A DNA stretch of 54,398 nt from Mucilaginibacter flavus (GCF_030409315.1 NZ_JAUFPS010000089.1:1-54398), one strand, 5' to 3'. Positions 29,160 to 37,641 are shown, counted from the stretch's first letter. Numbers and translations are program-made. The notes: generated by a model not told the origin, from the sequence alone.

Positions 29160-29490
29160 GGAGTATGAGTAATTTGTTCGATTATTGCAGCTATTGTTTT
29201 ACTGTCGACACCTTCATTTTAGTGGAACGTATATTCAACTGATTTTTCTATCCTTCTGCCGTCCGGATGTACTTCAATGTATTTTTGCTTGAACTTGGTG
29301 CCTTTTCTTTTTTGCAGCAGATACGCTACAACAGCTACTAACATAGGGGTACTAAAAGAAAGAACGTAAGTTGGAATATCCCCCAATGAGTTTTTCGGGA
29401 TTTTTGTTTGCTCGAAGCTTGTCTCCCTTGGCCTTGTCGGATCAAATACTTCGGATGCTGACCATCAATAAATTTATATTCAGTAATCAT
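29160..29490 (-). pseudogene. EACC1-like effector-associated protein, broken
   Basis: Reading the minus strand, an ATG at 29490 starts MITEYKFIDGQHP. A +1 shift near 29450 leads into a second frame, SEVFDPTRPRETSFEQTKIP, then a membrane-like segment (LSFSTPMLVAVVAYLLQKRK) and the ending KYIEVHPDGRRIEKSVEYTFH. After an in-frame TAA (29219-29221) the frame continues NEGVDSKTIAAIIEQITHTPQ. The TM segment, basic linker, 'v-PDGR-v' hairpin and short C-terminal helix resemble the EACC1 component of effector-associated-domain conflict systems. The frameshift and stop mark it as a pseudogene. The family call rests on pattern alone. Confidence 0.4.
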
Positions 29491-30364
29491 TAATAGTAAG
29501 GTTTAAACAAATTCAAGGTAGGTATATTTTTCGTATTTCACTTATCCCTAATAATAAATCCACATGATTAAAACAAAAGTATTTTCTACTTCCAGATTTT
29601 CGCAATCGAACATGTTGAGGGTGAATGAGATAAAAGCTTGGCTGTCAGAGATAGTGATGAAGAAAAGCCACAGCGAATGGCGCACACTCACACCCGCAGT
29701 CACTCCGGCTTTTAAGCCCGTAGGGGAAGCTTTTCGAACCCCTTTTTAGCGGATTTACGGCTTTTGGCCGGATGAAATAATCCATCTAACACCGCCCAGC
29801 CCCATTTACACTTAACCTTAGGCAACCCGTTGTGCCGCGATTTTTTTTCTTTACAAAGAAAAGAAGCAAAAGAAACAAATACTAACTATTCTTGGTTGCA
29901 TCCCTGGATAGACCACATTATATTGACCGCTCTTCGTCAATTTTGATTTGACCACTTTTTGTACTGACAGCCAATTTATTGTTAGGAATTTGCAAATTGG
30001 CGAAGAGGGGTCAAAGAAATTGGCATTTCCACATAACATCGAGGAAGCTATTGCAATGTAAATGCAAAAAATCTGGAGCTTTGTGTGGATTAAGCAGCGG
30101 GGGGAGTAGCCCATAAACGCGCACGTGGAAACAGGGTGGATAAAGGCCAATTATTGTAGACATATAGAATTAGTTGGTCAGATTAAGTAGGTAAAGCCTT
30201 TTTAGGAGGGCATATTTATATATGCCAATAGATACTTATACAAGTATGTGCAACCTCGTCTTATTATGAAAGTCATTTCGACTTTTCTTTTAAACCAAAT
30301 TTCTTGATTTTTTTCGCCGTTTTTAAATTTTCAATAATCGAGTTATTATCAGTATCAAAAGTGG
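29491..30364. repeat. Non-coding stretch with IS-end-like and dispersed repeat sequence
   Basis: No gene is supported here. Near 29845-29880 the sequence TTTCTTTACAAAGAAA followed by GAAGCAAAAGAAAC is a near-palindromic purine/pyrimidine tract like those often seen between genes in Sphingobacteriaceae. At about 29908-29960 the spaced motifs AGACCAC, TTGACCG and TTGACCAC recall the multiple terminal repeats of IS21-like elements. The 61-codon open frame at 29564 crosses this repeat tract and is not accepted as a gene. A small hairpin GGCATA/TATGCC lies at 30209-30226. Confidence 0.35.
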
Positions 30365-31174
30365 TCAATATAATATGGCTTGTTTCTGAAAGCAATCTAT
30401 TGCAAAATTCTTAATTAAGTCAGCAACTACGCTTGGCTGATCAAGGTACGCAAAATGTCCGGCGTCCTTGATCAAGATAATTTCGTCCATCCATTTTTTT
30501 ATTGTTGATTTATTGAGATAGTTAACGTTGTTTATCTTTTCCATCTCACCGTAAACGATGGCAACAGGTATATCTATATTTTTATTTTCTAAGTTCCCAA
30601 TTTCATCGCCCCATTCTTCAGTGGCTATAGCTTTACCTAATGTTGATCTGAATAAAGGATCGGTGCTCCAAAAACTGTCTCTATACTTCTGCTTCATTTC
30701 TTCCGATATGCAGTAAGCTATATCATCAATGAAGGCATTTAATTCCTCATCAGTAGGGTATGATATGAATGACGCTGCTAAATTGGGGTTGGGTTGTAAT
30801 ATGTCCGATGTGGTAAGCCCTTTACCAATTACACATGCCCCTGTTAAAAATAGTCCCTTGCAGTTAATCAGGTTTGGCATTATTTCTGAAACGAAGTTAG
30901 TAGCAATTGAGCAGGCGACAATAATATATTCAGAATATTGAAACTTTGAGATGAACTCATAAATCAAAGCGCCCATACCCTTTAGTGTATATTCCGTTTC
31001 AGGGTTTAAACTTCTATCTGATTTTCCATGCCCGGGCAAATCCAAGGTTACTACCGTATAACCGTTCAAGGCGTCTGTATTGATTACATTATCCCAGGTT
31101 TCATGCGATGATGAATTTCCATGTAAAAAAATAATATGTTTATTTCCTGAGCCGGTAGTTTGACTATAAAGCAT
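30365..31174 (-). CDS. Alpha/beta-fold hydrolase
   Basis: The 269-residue cytoplasmic protein shows the alpha/beta hydrolase order: IIFLHGNSSSHETW (oxyanion HG near residue 18), VVTLDLPGHGKSD, a nucleophile-elbow position with S89 in IVACSIATN, and catalytic H240 in IKDAGHFAYLDQP. The elbow is A-C-S-I-A rather than the usual G-x-S-x-G, and the acid may be E210 or E212 in VYGEMEKINN. The substrate is unknown. It follows a LuxR-type regulator by 23 bp on the same strand, so the two are probably co-transcribed. Confidence 0.85.
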   Translation of the reverse strand: MLYSQTTGSGNKHIIFLHGNSSSHETWDNVINTDALNGYTVVTLDLPGHGKSDRSLNPETEYTLKGMGALIYEFISKFQYSEYIIVACSIATNFVSEIMPNLINCKGLFLTGACVIGKGLTTSDILQPNPNLAASFISYPTDEELNAFIDDIAYCISEEMKQKYRDSFWSTDPLFRSTLGKAIATEEWGDEIGNLENKNIDIPVAIVYGEMEKINNVNYLNKSTIKKWMDEIILIKDAGHFAYLDQPSVVADLIKNFAIDCFQKQAILY

Positions 31175-31197
31175 GATTGTTAAAAGCTATTTTATAG

Positions 31198-32001
31198 TTA
31201 GATGATGCGGTTTCTAATGGAAAATGCAACAAGTTCAGCCACATTTTTGGTGTTGGTTTTTTTTAACATGTTTTTACGGTGGGTGATAATAGTATGCTCA
31301 CTAACAAAAAGCTTGTCGGCTAATTGTTTACTGCTCCATCCTTCGGCTAGCCATTTCAGTACATTTATTTCCTGATGAGTAAGTAAAGTATCTTCTTCAT
31401 GAGGGTAAAAGTGATTGGTCTGGAGATTAATGGTATTAAATAATCCATTATCATGATCTGTTTTTTCGATGGTATGCAGAATAACCCTATCAGTTTTAAA
31501 GTTAGTAATATCCATCACCATACCCATCGATATTAATGGTATGCCGCTTTCCTGGGAGGTAAGGTATGAGCCGCGCTGCAATATCCATTTGTATTTACCT
31601 GATGCACTCCTGACACGGAAAGTGTAAGAAAAAATGTATTCGTTGTGAAGATTTTGGGCCGTGTTTTTTAAAAATTGCATGTTAGCGCTAAATACCTTTT
31701 CATTGTAGACCTTAAAGTCATCCGCATGAAACAAATTCATAACCAAGCCCAAACCGCTCTCTATAAATTCCCTGCTGTCAAAACCTATCACTGATTTAAA
31801 ATTCTCCGTCATCAGCTTGTAGGATGCTTTTGAATAATCAATTGCGAAATAAGTTGGTAAGGATGGGAATGAAAAATTACTCAATTCGCGGAATTTACCC
31901 AGCATACCCTGTATTTCCTCCTCATCGGTTTGCTCCCCGTTGTAAAATGCGTTCTGAAGATGGCCCTTATAAGTAAAATCAAGCGGGGAAGATAAGCGCA
32001 T
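31198..32001 (-). CDS. PAS-sensor LuxR-type transcription regulator
   Basis: The 267-residue protein has a PAS-like sensor at about residues 45-185 (YKLMTENFKSVIGFDSREF, then YIFSYTFRVRSASGKYKWIL and SMGMVMDITNFK). A LuxR/GerE helix-turn-helix occupies 205-262 (LLTHQEINVLKWLAEGWSSK, then LFVSEHTIITHRKNML). No receiver domain is present, so it likely senses a small ligand directly. It is the first gene of a two-gene unit with the hydrolase at 30365. Its target may be that unit or the divergent exported genes at 32222. Confidence 0.88.
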   Translation of the reverse strand: MRLSSPLDFTYKGHLQNAFYNGEQTDEEEIQGMLGKFRELSNFSFPSLPTYFAIDYSKASYKLMTENFKSVIGFDSREFIESGLGLVMNLFHADDFKVYNEKVFSANMQFLKNTAQNLHNEYIFSYTFRVRSASGKYKWILQRGSYLTSQESGIPLISMGMVMDITNFKTDRVILHTIEKTDHDNGLFNTINLQTNHFYPHEEDTLLTHQEINVLKWLAEGWSSKQLADKLFVSEHTIITHRKNMLKKTNTKNVAELVAFSIRNRII

Positions 32002-32108
32002 AATTGGTTTTGATGATTAAAAATAGAAATAAAGTATTAAAAATGAATAATTTATGATAGTTATTTTCGAAAAAAAAGCAATAATAGATGCTAAAATTAA
32101 GTCAACAG

Positions 32109-32134
32109 AAAAATCCCAACAAATGGGGATTTTT
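32109..32134. terminator. Terminator-like hairpin between divergent genes
   Basis: AAAAATCCC pairs with GGGATTTTT across an 8-nt loop and is followed by further T. It would terminate in either direction. Its place 88 bp upstream of the start at 32222, between divergent starts, is odd; it may act as an attenuator or mark a lost gene. Confidence 0.5.
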
Positions 32135-32221
32135 TAGTGATGGTGTAAATAGGAGATTTATATCAAAATCTCAATTTACCCTTATAAAAGAAAAATCATA
32201 CAGTATAAAAGCAAGTAAAAA

Positions 32222-32905
32222 ATGAGAAAAGCCCTTTTAATTGTCGTATTTATTCTAAGTCTTGTTAGTGCAAAAGCACAACAAATACCTGATTTAGGGA
32301 CGATAACTTCTTTTTATCAGGATACTGCTGCAAACTGTGCCTCCATTTCTGTAATAAAATTGGCCATGGCAAAATATGGAGGCAATGGGGTATTTGAAAA
32401 AGTAGATACCCTAACAGATAAATACCGCATTCAATTCAGAGATGGTAAAATTCTTGAACTTACCAAAATAGAAGAAGCCATCATAGGTAAAATGGATGGT
32501 TTTGCCTGTGGTACCAAAGCAACTATTTATAAGAAGGCAAGGTTCATTTATGCAGCGATGGCAAAAAATAAAATGATGACCGATACAATCAAGTATAAGA
32601 CGATAGAAAATGCCGCATTTGAAATTAAAATAGTCTGGTTGCTTTTTAAAAAGAAGATTTTTGTGTTGGCAGAGGACACGGAAAAAAATCTTTCGTATTT
32701 GGGCTTAGAAAATCTGTGGATAAGCAAACTTGCTGGTGAAGTAAGTAATTATCCCAATATTATTATTACCAACTCGCGGCATTCTGCTTATTCCAGCTTT
32801 GGTTTTTACGACCAGTACGGCAAACCAATCGAGAATTCAAGATTTAGCGGTAAGCATGGCGGATTTCCGATAAACGAAAAATTAAATTACATTTTGAAAG
32901 ATTAA
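32222..32905 (+). CDS. Exported protein with papain-like cysteine protease features
   Basis: The 227-residue protein has a signal peptide (MRKALLIVVFILSLVSAKAQ). Near the N-terminus TAANCASISVIKLAMAKYG places Cys39 at the start of a helix, as in papain-like enzymes. Near the C-terminus IIITNSRHSAYSSFGFYDQYG places His187 before a beta hairpin, the usual position of the catalytic His. The middle contains RIQFRDGKILELTKIEEA. This Cys-helix and His-strand layout suggests a cysteine peptidase or transglutaminase-like fold acting in the periplasm, but no named family is recognised. It lies 109 bp upstream of a Sel1/thioredoxin-like gene on the same strand. Confidence 0.6.
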   Translation: MRKALLIVVFILSLVSAKAQQIPDLGTITSFYQDTAANCASISVIKLAMAKYGGNGVFEKVDTLTDKYRIQFRDGKILELTKIEEAIIGKMDGFACGTKATIYKKARFIYAAMAKNKMMTDTIKYKTIENAAFEIKIVWLLFKKKIFVLAEDTEKNLSYLGLENLWISKLAGEVSNYPNIIITNSRHSAYSSFGFYDQYGKPIENSRFSGKHGGFPINEKLNYILKD

Positions 32906-33014
32906 TAAAAGAAACATTTAATAAGCTGGGTTTCAGTTATTCTATTTATGAGTCAAAAATATAGGTATTCATCGTTGCGCTTAATAAAATCATCAAGAAC
33001 AAAGTAAACAGATA

Positions 33015-35465
33015 ATGAAAAAAATACTTTTTATTTCCGTAATTATTCTAAATATAACACTTACTGCCTATTCGCAATCCAAATCCTGCTACAATGACTG
33101 GGGTTTTTGGCAAAATCTCAACACGCCTGGTGCCAATACCAATTTTCGAATATCGTTCAAACAGCCTATATCAAAAAAGGAAGACTGCCAATACATTTGG
33201 TATAGGTTTGAAAATCTGTTTGCTATTCCGGATGCTTACCTAATGTTTAAGGTAGACTATAAAAAACCAAACGGGGTAACCGGAACGGAGACATTCTCAT
33301 ATGTCAAACTTGATAAAACTGGTGTTTTTACCGATTCAGGGAATTTTATGGTAGGATATGAAGTGATAAGGGTTTACAACGTGATGTACAAAGAATTACC
33401 CGGAAAGAAAAAAGCAAATGAAAACCCGCTACCTCAATCTTCGCAGGACAGAACAAATAAATTGCTTAATGAGCCTTCAAAGGCGAATAATACTCTGCGA
33501 CCCAGGGCAGCTGTAATTGGTGACAGGGCAGAAAATACCCGGCCTAACGTAGAAGCGGTTGCTTTAACAAATAGCAACCAAACAATGCAACAGGTGCAGT
33601 ACCAAAATAAAGCCAACGCCTATATTAATGACGCCCAGTATAATACCAACGATATTAACAAGGCACTTGACCTCAACTTAGCGGCCATCAACGCCCAGGC
33701 CAGTGGCAACCGGGCCGAACTACAGCAGGTGCAGCAGTTACAACAACAGCAAAGCCAACAACAAATGCAGCAGTTAGGCGATCAGGTAACCAACGTGATA
33801 AGCGGCATAATGGACAGGAAGTTCAGGAAAGACCAAGAGAATAATGCCGATATGACTGCTCGGATTAACGAATGGTCGGCCGAGCGAAAGGCAGCGGAGC
33901 TACGCAAACGCGACATGGTGAAAAATTTTGGCGTGGTAATAAACAGTACACGTAAGATAACGGAATTAAGCCGGTATCCTATGCGACTATTGCCCGGCCT
34001 CATGTTGTTAAACAGTTTGCACGCACGGTTGGATTCGGTGCAGGGCGATCAGGGCAGCGTAGATGCTGATGGAACGCTTACCTTCAGAAATAAGCCTATG
34101 GGAAAAATGCATGGCATACCCGATGATGTATTGAGCATGCCTTATTACTCGGATGTTTACGAACGCAAAACAATATATCTGGATAAAGTGAACAAGGATA
34201 AATACGCCGAAAAGGTGGGGGATTTTTATAAAAGTTATTTTAATGCCTTAGCCTATTTAAAAGGCGATGCCAAAAACAATATAGCTGTCGACGTACTAAG
34301 AGCATTAAATTTATTAAAACATGCAGAAAATTTATATTTAAATAAGGATCAAATTGTTACCGAACGCAAGTACCTGCACCATAAAGTATATTACGAGATT
34401 TATTTCGGAGACCTAGGGGGCTCAACAATACAGCTTGGCTTTATCGGCCTGGCGCAAATGGATGCTTCGGTAACTATCGGTAATATTTATGCCGATTCAG
34501 CCGCTGTTACCCATAATTCCGCCTACACAAAAAAAGCCTTTGAGCAATATGATAGGGCCATTAATTATTATTTAAGTAATCTGCATGCCTATGCAGCGGA
34601 TGAAAAAAATTCGAAACAATATGACATTGAAAATTACCGCGCGGCTTTTCAGCATGCTTATTACAATATGCTGCTTACTACGATTAAAATTGTTGATGCA
34701 ACCTACAACAACGCCTCTGCGGATGAAAAAAAATTTGCAGAGCAATGTACTGCACGATGTTTAGATTTATATGTTAAATATTACGATGTAACCACTATTG
34801 CAGAAAATTTACAGAAACAGGGAAGCAGTTACCTGGATCAGAATTTGTATAATACCGCAATGCTATTATTGAAAAAGGCCGCCGATCAGGGCGACGACAT
34901 CGCCATGGTACAAATAGGCAGTATGTATGAAAAAGGACTGGGTGTACCCAAAGATTTTGACAAGGCTTTTGAATGGTATAAAAAAGCCCTCGCTAAAGGA
35001 AATACAGCCGGCAATTCTTTTATAAGGGTATTGACCAACGTACTGTCGTTCAAAAACACTAAAGCCAACAATTTCACACAAACAAATACGCAAAATATTC
35101 CATTTAGCTTGTCGCAATTCAAGGGCAAATACATATTGCTTAATTTTTGGGCAAGTTGGAACAGGTGGGACCGTGCCGAAAATAAAAACCTGGCAAGTGT
35201 TTATGAAAAGTATAAAAACCAAAATTTTACTATCGTAAGTGTTTCTTTAGATTATAACAGAGAAAACTGGCTGGCAGCCGTTGCAGAGGACAAGTTAACA
35301 TGGACCAACCTTAGCGATTTAAAAAGGTATCAAAATGCGGTGGCGTTACTTTACAAAGTTGAATCCATACCGGCAAACTTCCTGATCGCCCCATCAGGAA
35401 AAATAATTGAAGTAAATTTAATAGGTGACGATTTAACCGCTGCGCTTGGTCGTATCATTAAATAA
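33015..35465 (+). CDS. Exported Sel1-repeat protein with redox-dead thioredoxin-like domain
   Basis: The 816-residue protein has a signal peptide ending TAYSQS. The N-terminal 130 residues are beta-rich (FKVDYKKPNGVTGTETFSYV). A Gln-rich, probably coiled-coil segment follows at about 190-265, then a helical region. One or two Sel1/TPR repeats lie near 610-665 (LLLKKAADQGDDIAMVQIGS, MYEKGLGVPKDFDKAFEWYK). The C-terminal 125 residues are TlpA/AhpC-like: GKYILLNFWASWNRWDRAEN, FTIVSVSLDYNRENW and the cis-Pro region ESIPANFLIAPSGKI. The CxxC of TlpA proteins is replaced by N716-R-W-D719, so it cannot do disulfide exchange. It may bind a partner in the envelope. Confidence 0.8.
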   Translation: MKKILFISVIILNITLTAYSQSKSCYNDWGFWQNLNTPGANTNFRISFKQPISKKEDCQYIWYRFENLFAIPDAYLMFKVDYKKPNGVTGTETFSYVKLDKTGVFTDSGNFMVGYEVIRVYNVMYKELPGKKKANENPLPQSSQDRTNKLLNEPSKANNTLRPRAAVIGDRAENTRPNVEAVALTNSNQTMQQVQYQNKANAYINDAQYNTNDINKALDLNLAAINAQASGNRAELQQVQQLQQQQSQQQMQQLGDQVTNVISGIMDRKFRKDQENNADMTARINEWSAERKAAELRKRDMVKNFGVVINSTRKITELSRYPMRLLPGLMLLNSLHARLDSVQGDQGSVDADGTLTFRNKPMGKMHGIPDDVLSMPYYSDVYERKTIYLDKVNKDKYAEKVGDFYKSYFNALAYLKGDAKNNIAVDVLRALNLLKHAENLYLNKDQIVTERKYLHHKVYYEIYFGDLGGSTIQLGFIGLAQMDASVTIGNIYADSAAVTHNSAYTKKAFEQYDRAINYYLSNLHAYAADEKNSKQYDIENYRAAFQHAYYNMLLTTIKIVDATYNNASADEKKFAEQCTARCLDLYVKYYDVTTIAENLQKQGSSYLDQNLYNTAMLLLKKAADQGDDIAMVQIGSMYEKGLGVPKDFDKAFEWYKKALAKGNTAGNSFIRVLTNVLSFKNTKANNFTQTNTQNIPFSLSQFKGKYILLNFWASWNRWDRAENKNLASVYEKYKNQNFTIVSVSLDYNRENWLAAVAEDKLTWTNLSDLKRYQNAVALLYKVESIPANFLIAPSGKIIEVNLIGDDLTAALGRIIK

Positions 35466-35802
35466 GTAGGGGCTTCTATTTTATTTATTCTAATCCCCCC
35501 ACACCTCAGTGCAAATGTTATGTGGGTGCATGCGGGTTAACTTACTTGTGACTTTAAGACAAATACTTTGTAAAGCAGGTCAATTCCTACTCAAAACCTG
35601 CGCTAAGTGCTAAAACTTATTAATGAAAAATATTACTACATAAGAATTAATTGACTATTTAAATCTAAAATATTAATGGATTACACGATTAAGGAACAAT
35701 TTAAACTGAAGCGAAAGATAAATTTTGTCAACGACGAGAGCCTCCTCCACCGCCTAAAAAATTGTCTCAAATAAATTATCTGGATACAACGGCTTTACTT
35801 GA
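35466..35802. other. Non-coding stretch before a mobile-element scar
   Basis: Nothing coding was found. The sequence is AT-rich and ends next to a tRNA-like 3' fragment. Confidence 0.4.
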
Positions 35803-35827
35803 TAGCCCATAGGGGAATCGAACCCGT
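35803..35827 (-). other. Partial tRNA 3' end (T-arm and acceptor strand), possible attachment-site scar
   Basis: Read on the minus strand, ACGGG-TTCGATT-CCCCT forms a T-arm with one mismatch, followed by ATGGGCTA as an acceptor 3' strand. No 5' half of a tRNA is present. Such fragments are left where elements integrate into tRNA genes, and three element-type genes and an integrase remnant follow. It could be chance, since only 25 nt match. Confidence 0.4.
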
Positions 35828-35906
35828 TTCAATAATTAATATCTCCTTTTAAATCAGATAAACTAAAATTATAATATATCGTTTATAAAAACATATTATA
35901 GTTTTT

Positions 35907-36653
35907 ATGAGTTCAGATAGCTATTTTAAATTCCGTGGCCGCTTTGAGTTATTTCCTGATCGTTACGATATTGGCTGGCTGATATTTTCAGACAAGATTT
36001 TCGGTTTAAATTTCTTTGTTAATAAGGTCTATAAGATCAAACAAGATGAATATGCTTCGTTTTACAATCACCAATTAAATTACTTCCTGGAAAACAACGC
36101 TGGCAACGAAGAAGCTTTTTTCGAACACGTTTATGACATCATAAACACCCGGATCAAATTCTATAAAGGTTTGAAGCCATCTGCACAGGGATTGAAATTT
36201 ACCGCCAAATTGGAAGTTTTTCTGAAGTATTTAGAAAGCATTGACAAGTGGCATAAAACGCAACCTTTGGAATCGGTCATCAGCGATAAAAACAAACAGA
36301 TTGACCAGTTAGAAAGAAGGATCAAAGAACTTGAAAACCAGATTAAAGAATTCATGAAATACGAAGCGGGTGAAAAGATCGTCATCAGCAAAGACGGCAT
36401 GCCGGTATTTATCGATCTGATTGACCAAATAAGGGAACTGAAATTACCGAATGGCAATAAGCTGGTGAACAGCCAAACGGCAAGTCCCTGGTACAAACTG
36501 GTCGCCAAGCACTTTCTCAATGGTGATAAACCCATAGCTATCGGCACCGCCCAGAATTACTTCCCGGCTGATAAGGATAATCCACCACCGAAATACACGA
36601 TCATTGCTGAAAAAGACAAACTCTTCAAAATTATTCAAAAGCCTAAGAAATAG
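35907..36653 (+). CDS. Hypothetical coiled-coil protein of an integrative element
   Basis: The 248-residue protein has a globular N-terminal half (FRGRFELFPDRYDIGWLIFS, then FYNHQLNYFLENNAGNEEAF), a coiled coil near 125-150 (DKNKQIDQLERRIKELENQI) and a C-terminal domain (PWYKLVAKHFLNGDKPIAIG, then PPPKYTIIAEKDKLFKII). No family is recognised. It is followed by a terminator overlapping its last codons and by two small DNA-binding-type genes, so it probably belongs to the decayed integrative element that contains bfmA and integrase remnants. Confidence 0.65.
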   Translation: MSSDSYFKFRGRFELFPDRYDIGWLIFSDKIFGLNFFVNKVYKIKQDEYASFYNHQLNYFLENNAGNEEAFFEHVYDIINTRIKFYKGLKPSAQGLKFTAKLEVFLKYLESIDKWHKTQPLESVISDKNKQIDQLERRIKELENQIKEFMKYEAGEKIVISKDGMPVFIDLIDQIRELKLPNGNKLVNSQTASPWYKLVAKHFLNGDKPIAIGTAQNYFPADKDNPPPKYTIIAEKDKLFKIIQKPKK

Positions 36654-36668
36654 GCTTTTGTCTTTTTA
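36636..36668 (+). terminator. Rho-independent terminator
   Basis: A perfect 10-bp stem CAAAAGCCTA/TAGGCTTTTG with loop AGAAA is followed by TCTTTTTAT. The stem begins inside the last codons of the coiled-coil gene and spans its stop. Confidence 0.75.
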
Positions 36669-36895
36669 TCCATGACCAAACGCCCCCAATGGTCATTCAT
36701 TTTGCCCTTTTTGCTTTCACATTTGCCTTCATACCGTTCAATGACCCGCTTTGTATCCGGGGATTGAACAGCTAACCTGCTGTGCATTGTGATCTAGCGC
36801 CTGCACCTGGAAAGTGCGGATCATAATTATCCATACTAGGGATAAAGTTTCCTGCAATGCAAAATACTTGCAGGTATTTGAACAACGATTAAAAC

Positions 36896-36902
36896 AAGGA
36901 GG
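36896..36902 (+). promoter_or_regulatory. Unusually strong Shine-Dalgarno sequence
   Basis: AAGGAGG lies 5 nt before the ATG at 36908. Bacteroidota genes seldom use strong SD sites, and its neighbours in this window lack one. It fixes the start of the helix-turn-helix gene and may reflect a foreign origin. Confidence 0.6.
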
Positions 36903-36907
36903 AACAG

Positions 36908-37171
36908 ATGAATGTGGAACTGATCACCAAAGGGGATTTACTGGAATTTAAGAGCGATCTGCTCAACGAAATTAAAAGGATCATACATCCGGGACAGGCC
37001 AGTACCAAGAAGTGGCTGAAGAGTGCGGAGGTAAGAAAGCTTTTAGGTATTTCGCCTGGCACACTTCAAAACCTGCGGATCAACGGTACACTGCAATTTA
37101 CAAAAGTCGGCAGCATTATGTACTACAAACTGGAAGATATCAACAAGATCTTGGAGGGTGATGGCAAATGA
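36908..37171 (+). CDS. Excisionase/MerR-like helix-turn-helix protein
   Basis: The 87-residue protein has an N-terminal helix (MNVELITKGDLLEFKSDLLN), a flexible GQASTKK, and then the HTH at residues 37-80: KWLKSAEVRKLLGISPGTLQ, NLRINGTLQFTKVGSIMYYK. The 'lk-s-ev-r-lLgIS-gTLqnLR' pattern is that of small HTH proteins carried by Bacteroidota conjugative and mobilizable elements, where they steer excision or transfer genes. A strong SD precedes it, and its stop overlaps the start of the next gene by 4 bp. Confidence 0.82.
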   Translation: MNVELITKGDLLEFKSDLLNEIKRIIHPGQASTKKWLKSAEVRKLLGISPGTLQNLRINGTLQFTKVGSIMYYKLEDINKILEGDGK

Positions 37172-37485
37172 AGTTGAATAAGAAAATTGTTAAAGAACTG
37201 GCTGGCTATGCCAGCCTGCTTAAGCGAATGGAAAAGGACAACCGCTTACTGCCAACCCATCTCGGTTTGTTCACAGGCTTATTTATCTGCTGGCAGCGGA
37301 ATGGCTTTGTAAGTCCGTTTGGTGTGACCCGGAAAACGCTTATGGCGTTTTCCAAGGTCGCATCCATTGCAACCTATCACAAGTGTATCAAAGAACTCGA
37401 CGAATATGGTTATATCCATTATGAACCCTCTTATCACCCCAGACTCGGCAGCCAGATTCACTGGCCCACCGATTTGGAAGTGTAG
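37168..37485 (+). CDS. Small winged-helix-like element protein
   Basis: The 105-residue protein starts at an ATG that overlaps the previous stop (ATGA), so the two are translationally coupled. Residues 30-95 look like a winged helix of the type found in element-borne replication or regulatory proteins: LGLFTGLFICWQRNGFVSPF, FSKVASIATYHKCIKELDEY, then the wing GYIHYEPSYHPRLGSQI. It ends right before a cluster of hairpins. No named family is recognised. Confidence 0.72.
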   Translation: MKLNKKIVKELAGYASLLKRMEKDNRLLPTHLGLFTGLFICWQRNGFVSPFGVTRKTLMAFSKVASIATYHKCIKELDEYGYIHYEPSYHPRLGSQIHWPTDLEV

Positions 37486-37486
37486 C

Positions 37487-37564
37487 CCGATACTTTGTAT
37501 CGGTATAGCTGTATACCGGGCTGTACGGATAGTTGCATATCGGAATAACCAGTTATCCCGATAT
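37487..37564. repeat. Three consecutive CGG/ATA hairpins
   Basis: Directly after the preceding stop come CCGATAC-ttt-GTATCGG (37487-37503), the overlapping CGGTATA-gctg-TATACCG (37501-37518), and ATATCGGAATAA-ccag-TTATCCCGATAT (37537-37564, one mismatch). The first two share CGG and so exclude each other. Repeated variants of TATNCGG suggest a protein-binding array or a structured element. Confidence 0.6.
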
Positions 37565-37586
37565 ACGGATAAACAGATATATAAAT

Positions 37587-37611
37587 CCGGTGCAGCTATT
37601 GGCTGCACCGG
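37587..37611. repeat. Perfect 10-bp GC-rich hairpin
   Basis: CCGGTGCAGC pairs perfectly with GCTGCACCGG across loop TATTG. The downstream sequence (TAATGATTTGTTTTGC) has only broken T-runs, so it may be a terminator or part of a transfer-origin-like structure. Confidence 0.6.
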
Positions 37612-37641
37612 TAATGATTTGTTTTGCAAATCAGGAAGAAA

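Noticed and set aside
29564..29749. 61-codon open frame starting MIKTKVFSTS
   Set aside because: It runs across sequence that looks like a dispersed repeat and has no recognisable protein pattern after the first 30 residues.
35907..36653. Considered RteC-type regulator for the coiled-coil protein
   Set aside because: The sequence does not show the RteC pattern; only its neighbourhood suggests an element, so it is left as hypothetical.
37487..37611. Hairpin cluster as a CRISPR array
   Set aside because: The units differ in sequence and spacing, and there is no constant repeat with unique spacers and no cas gene.
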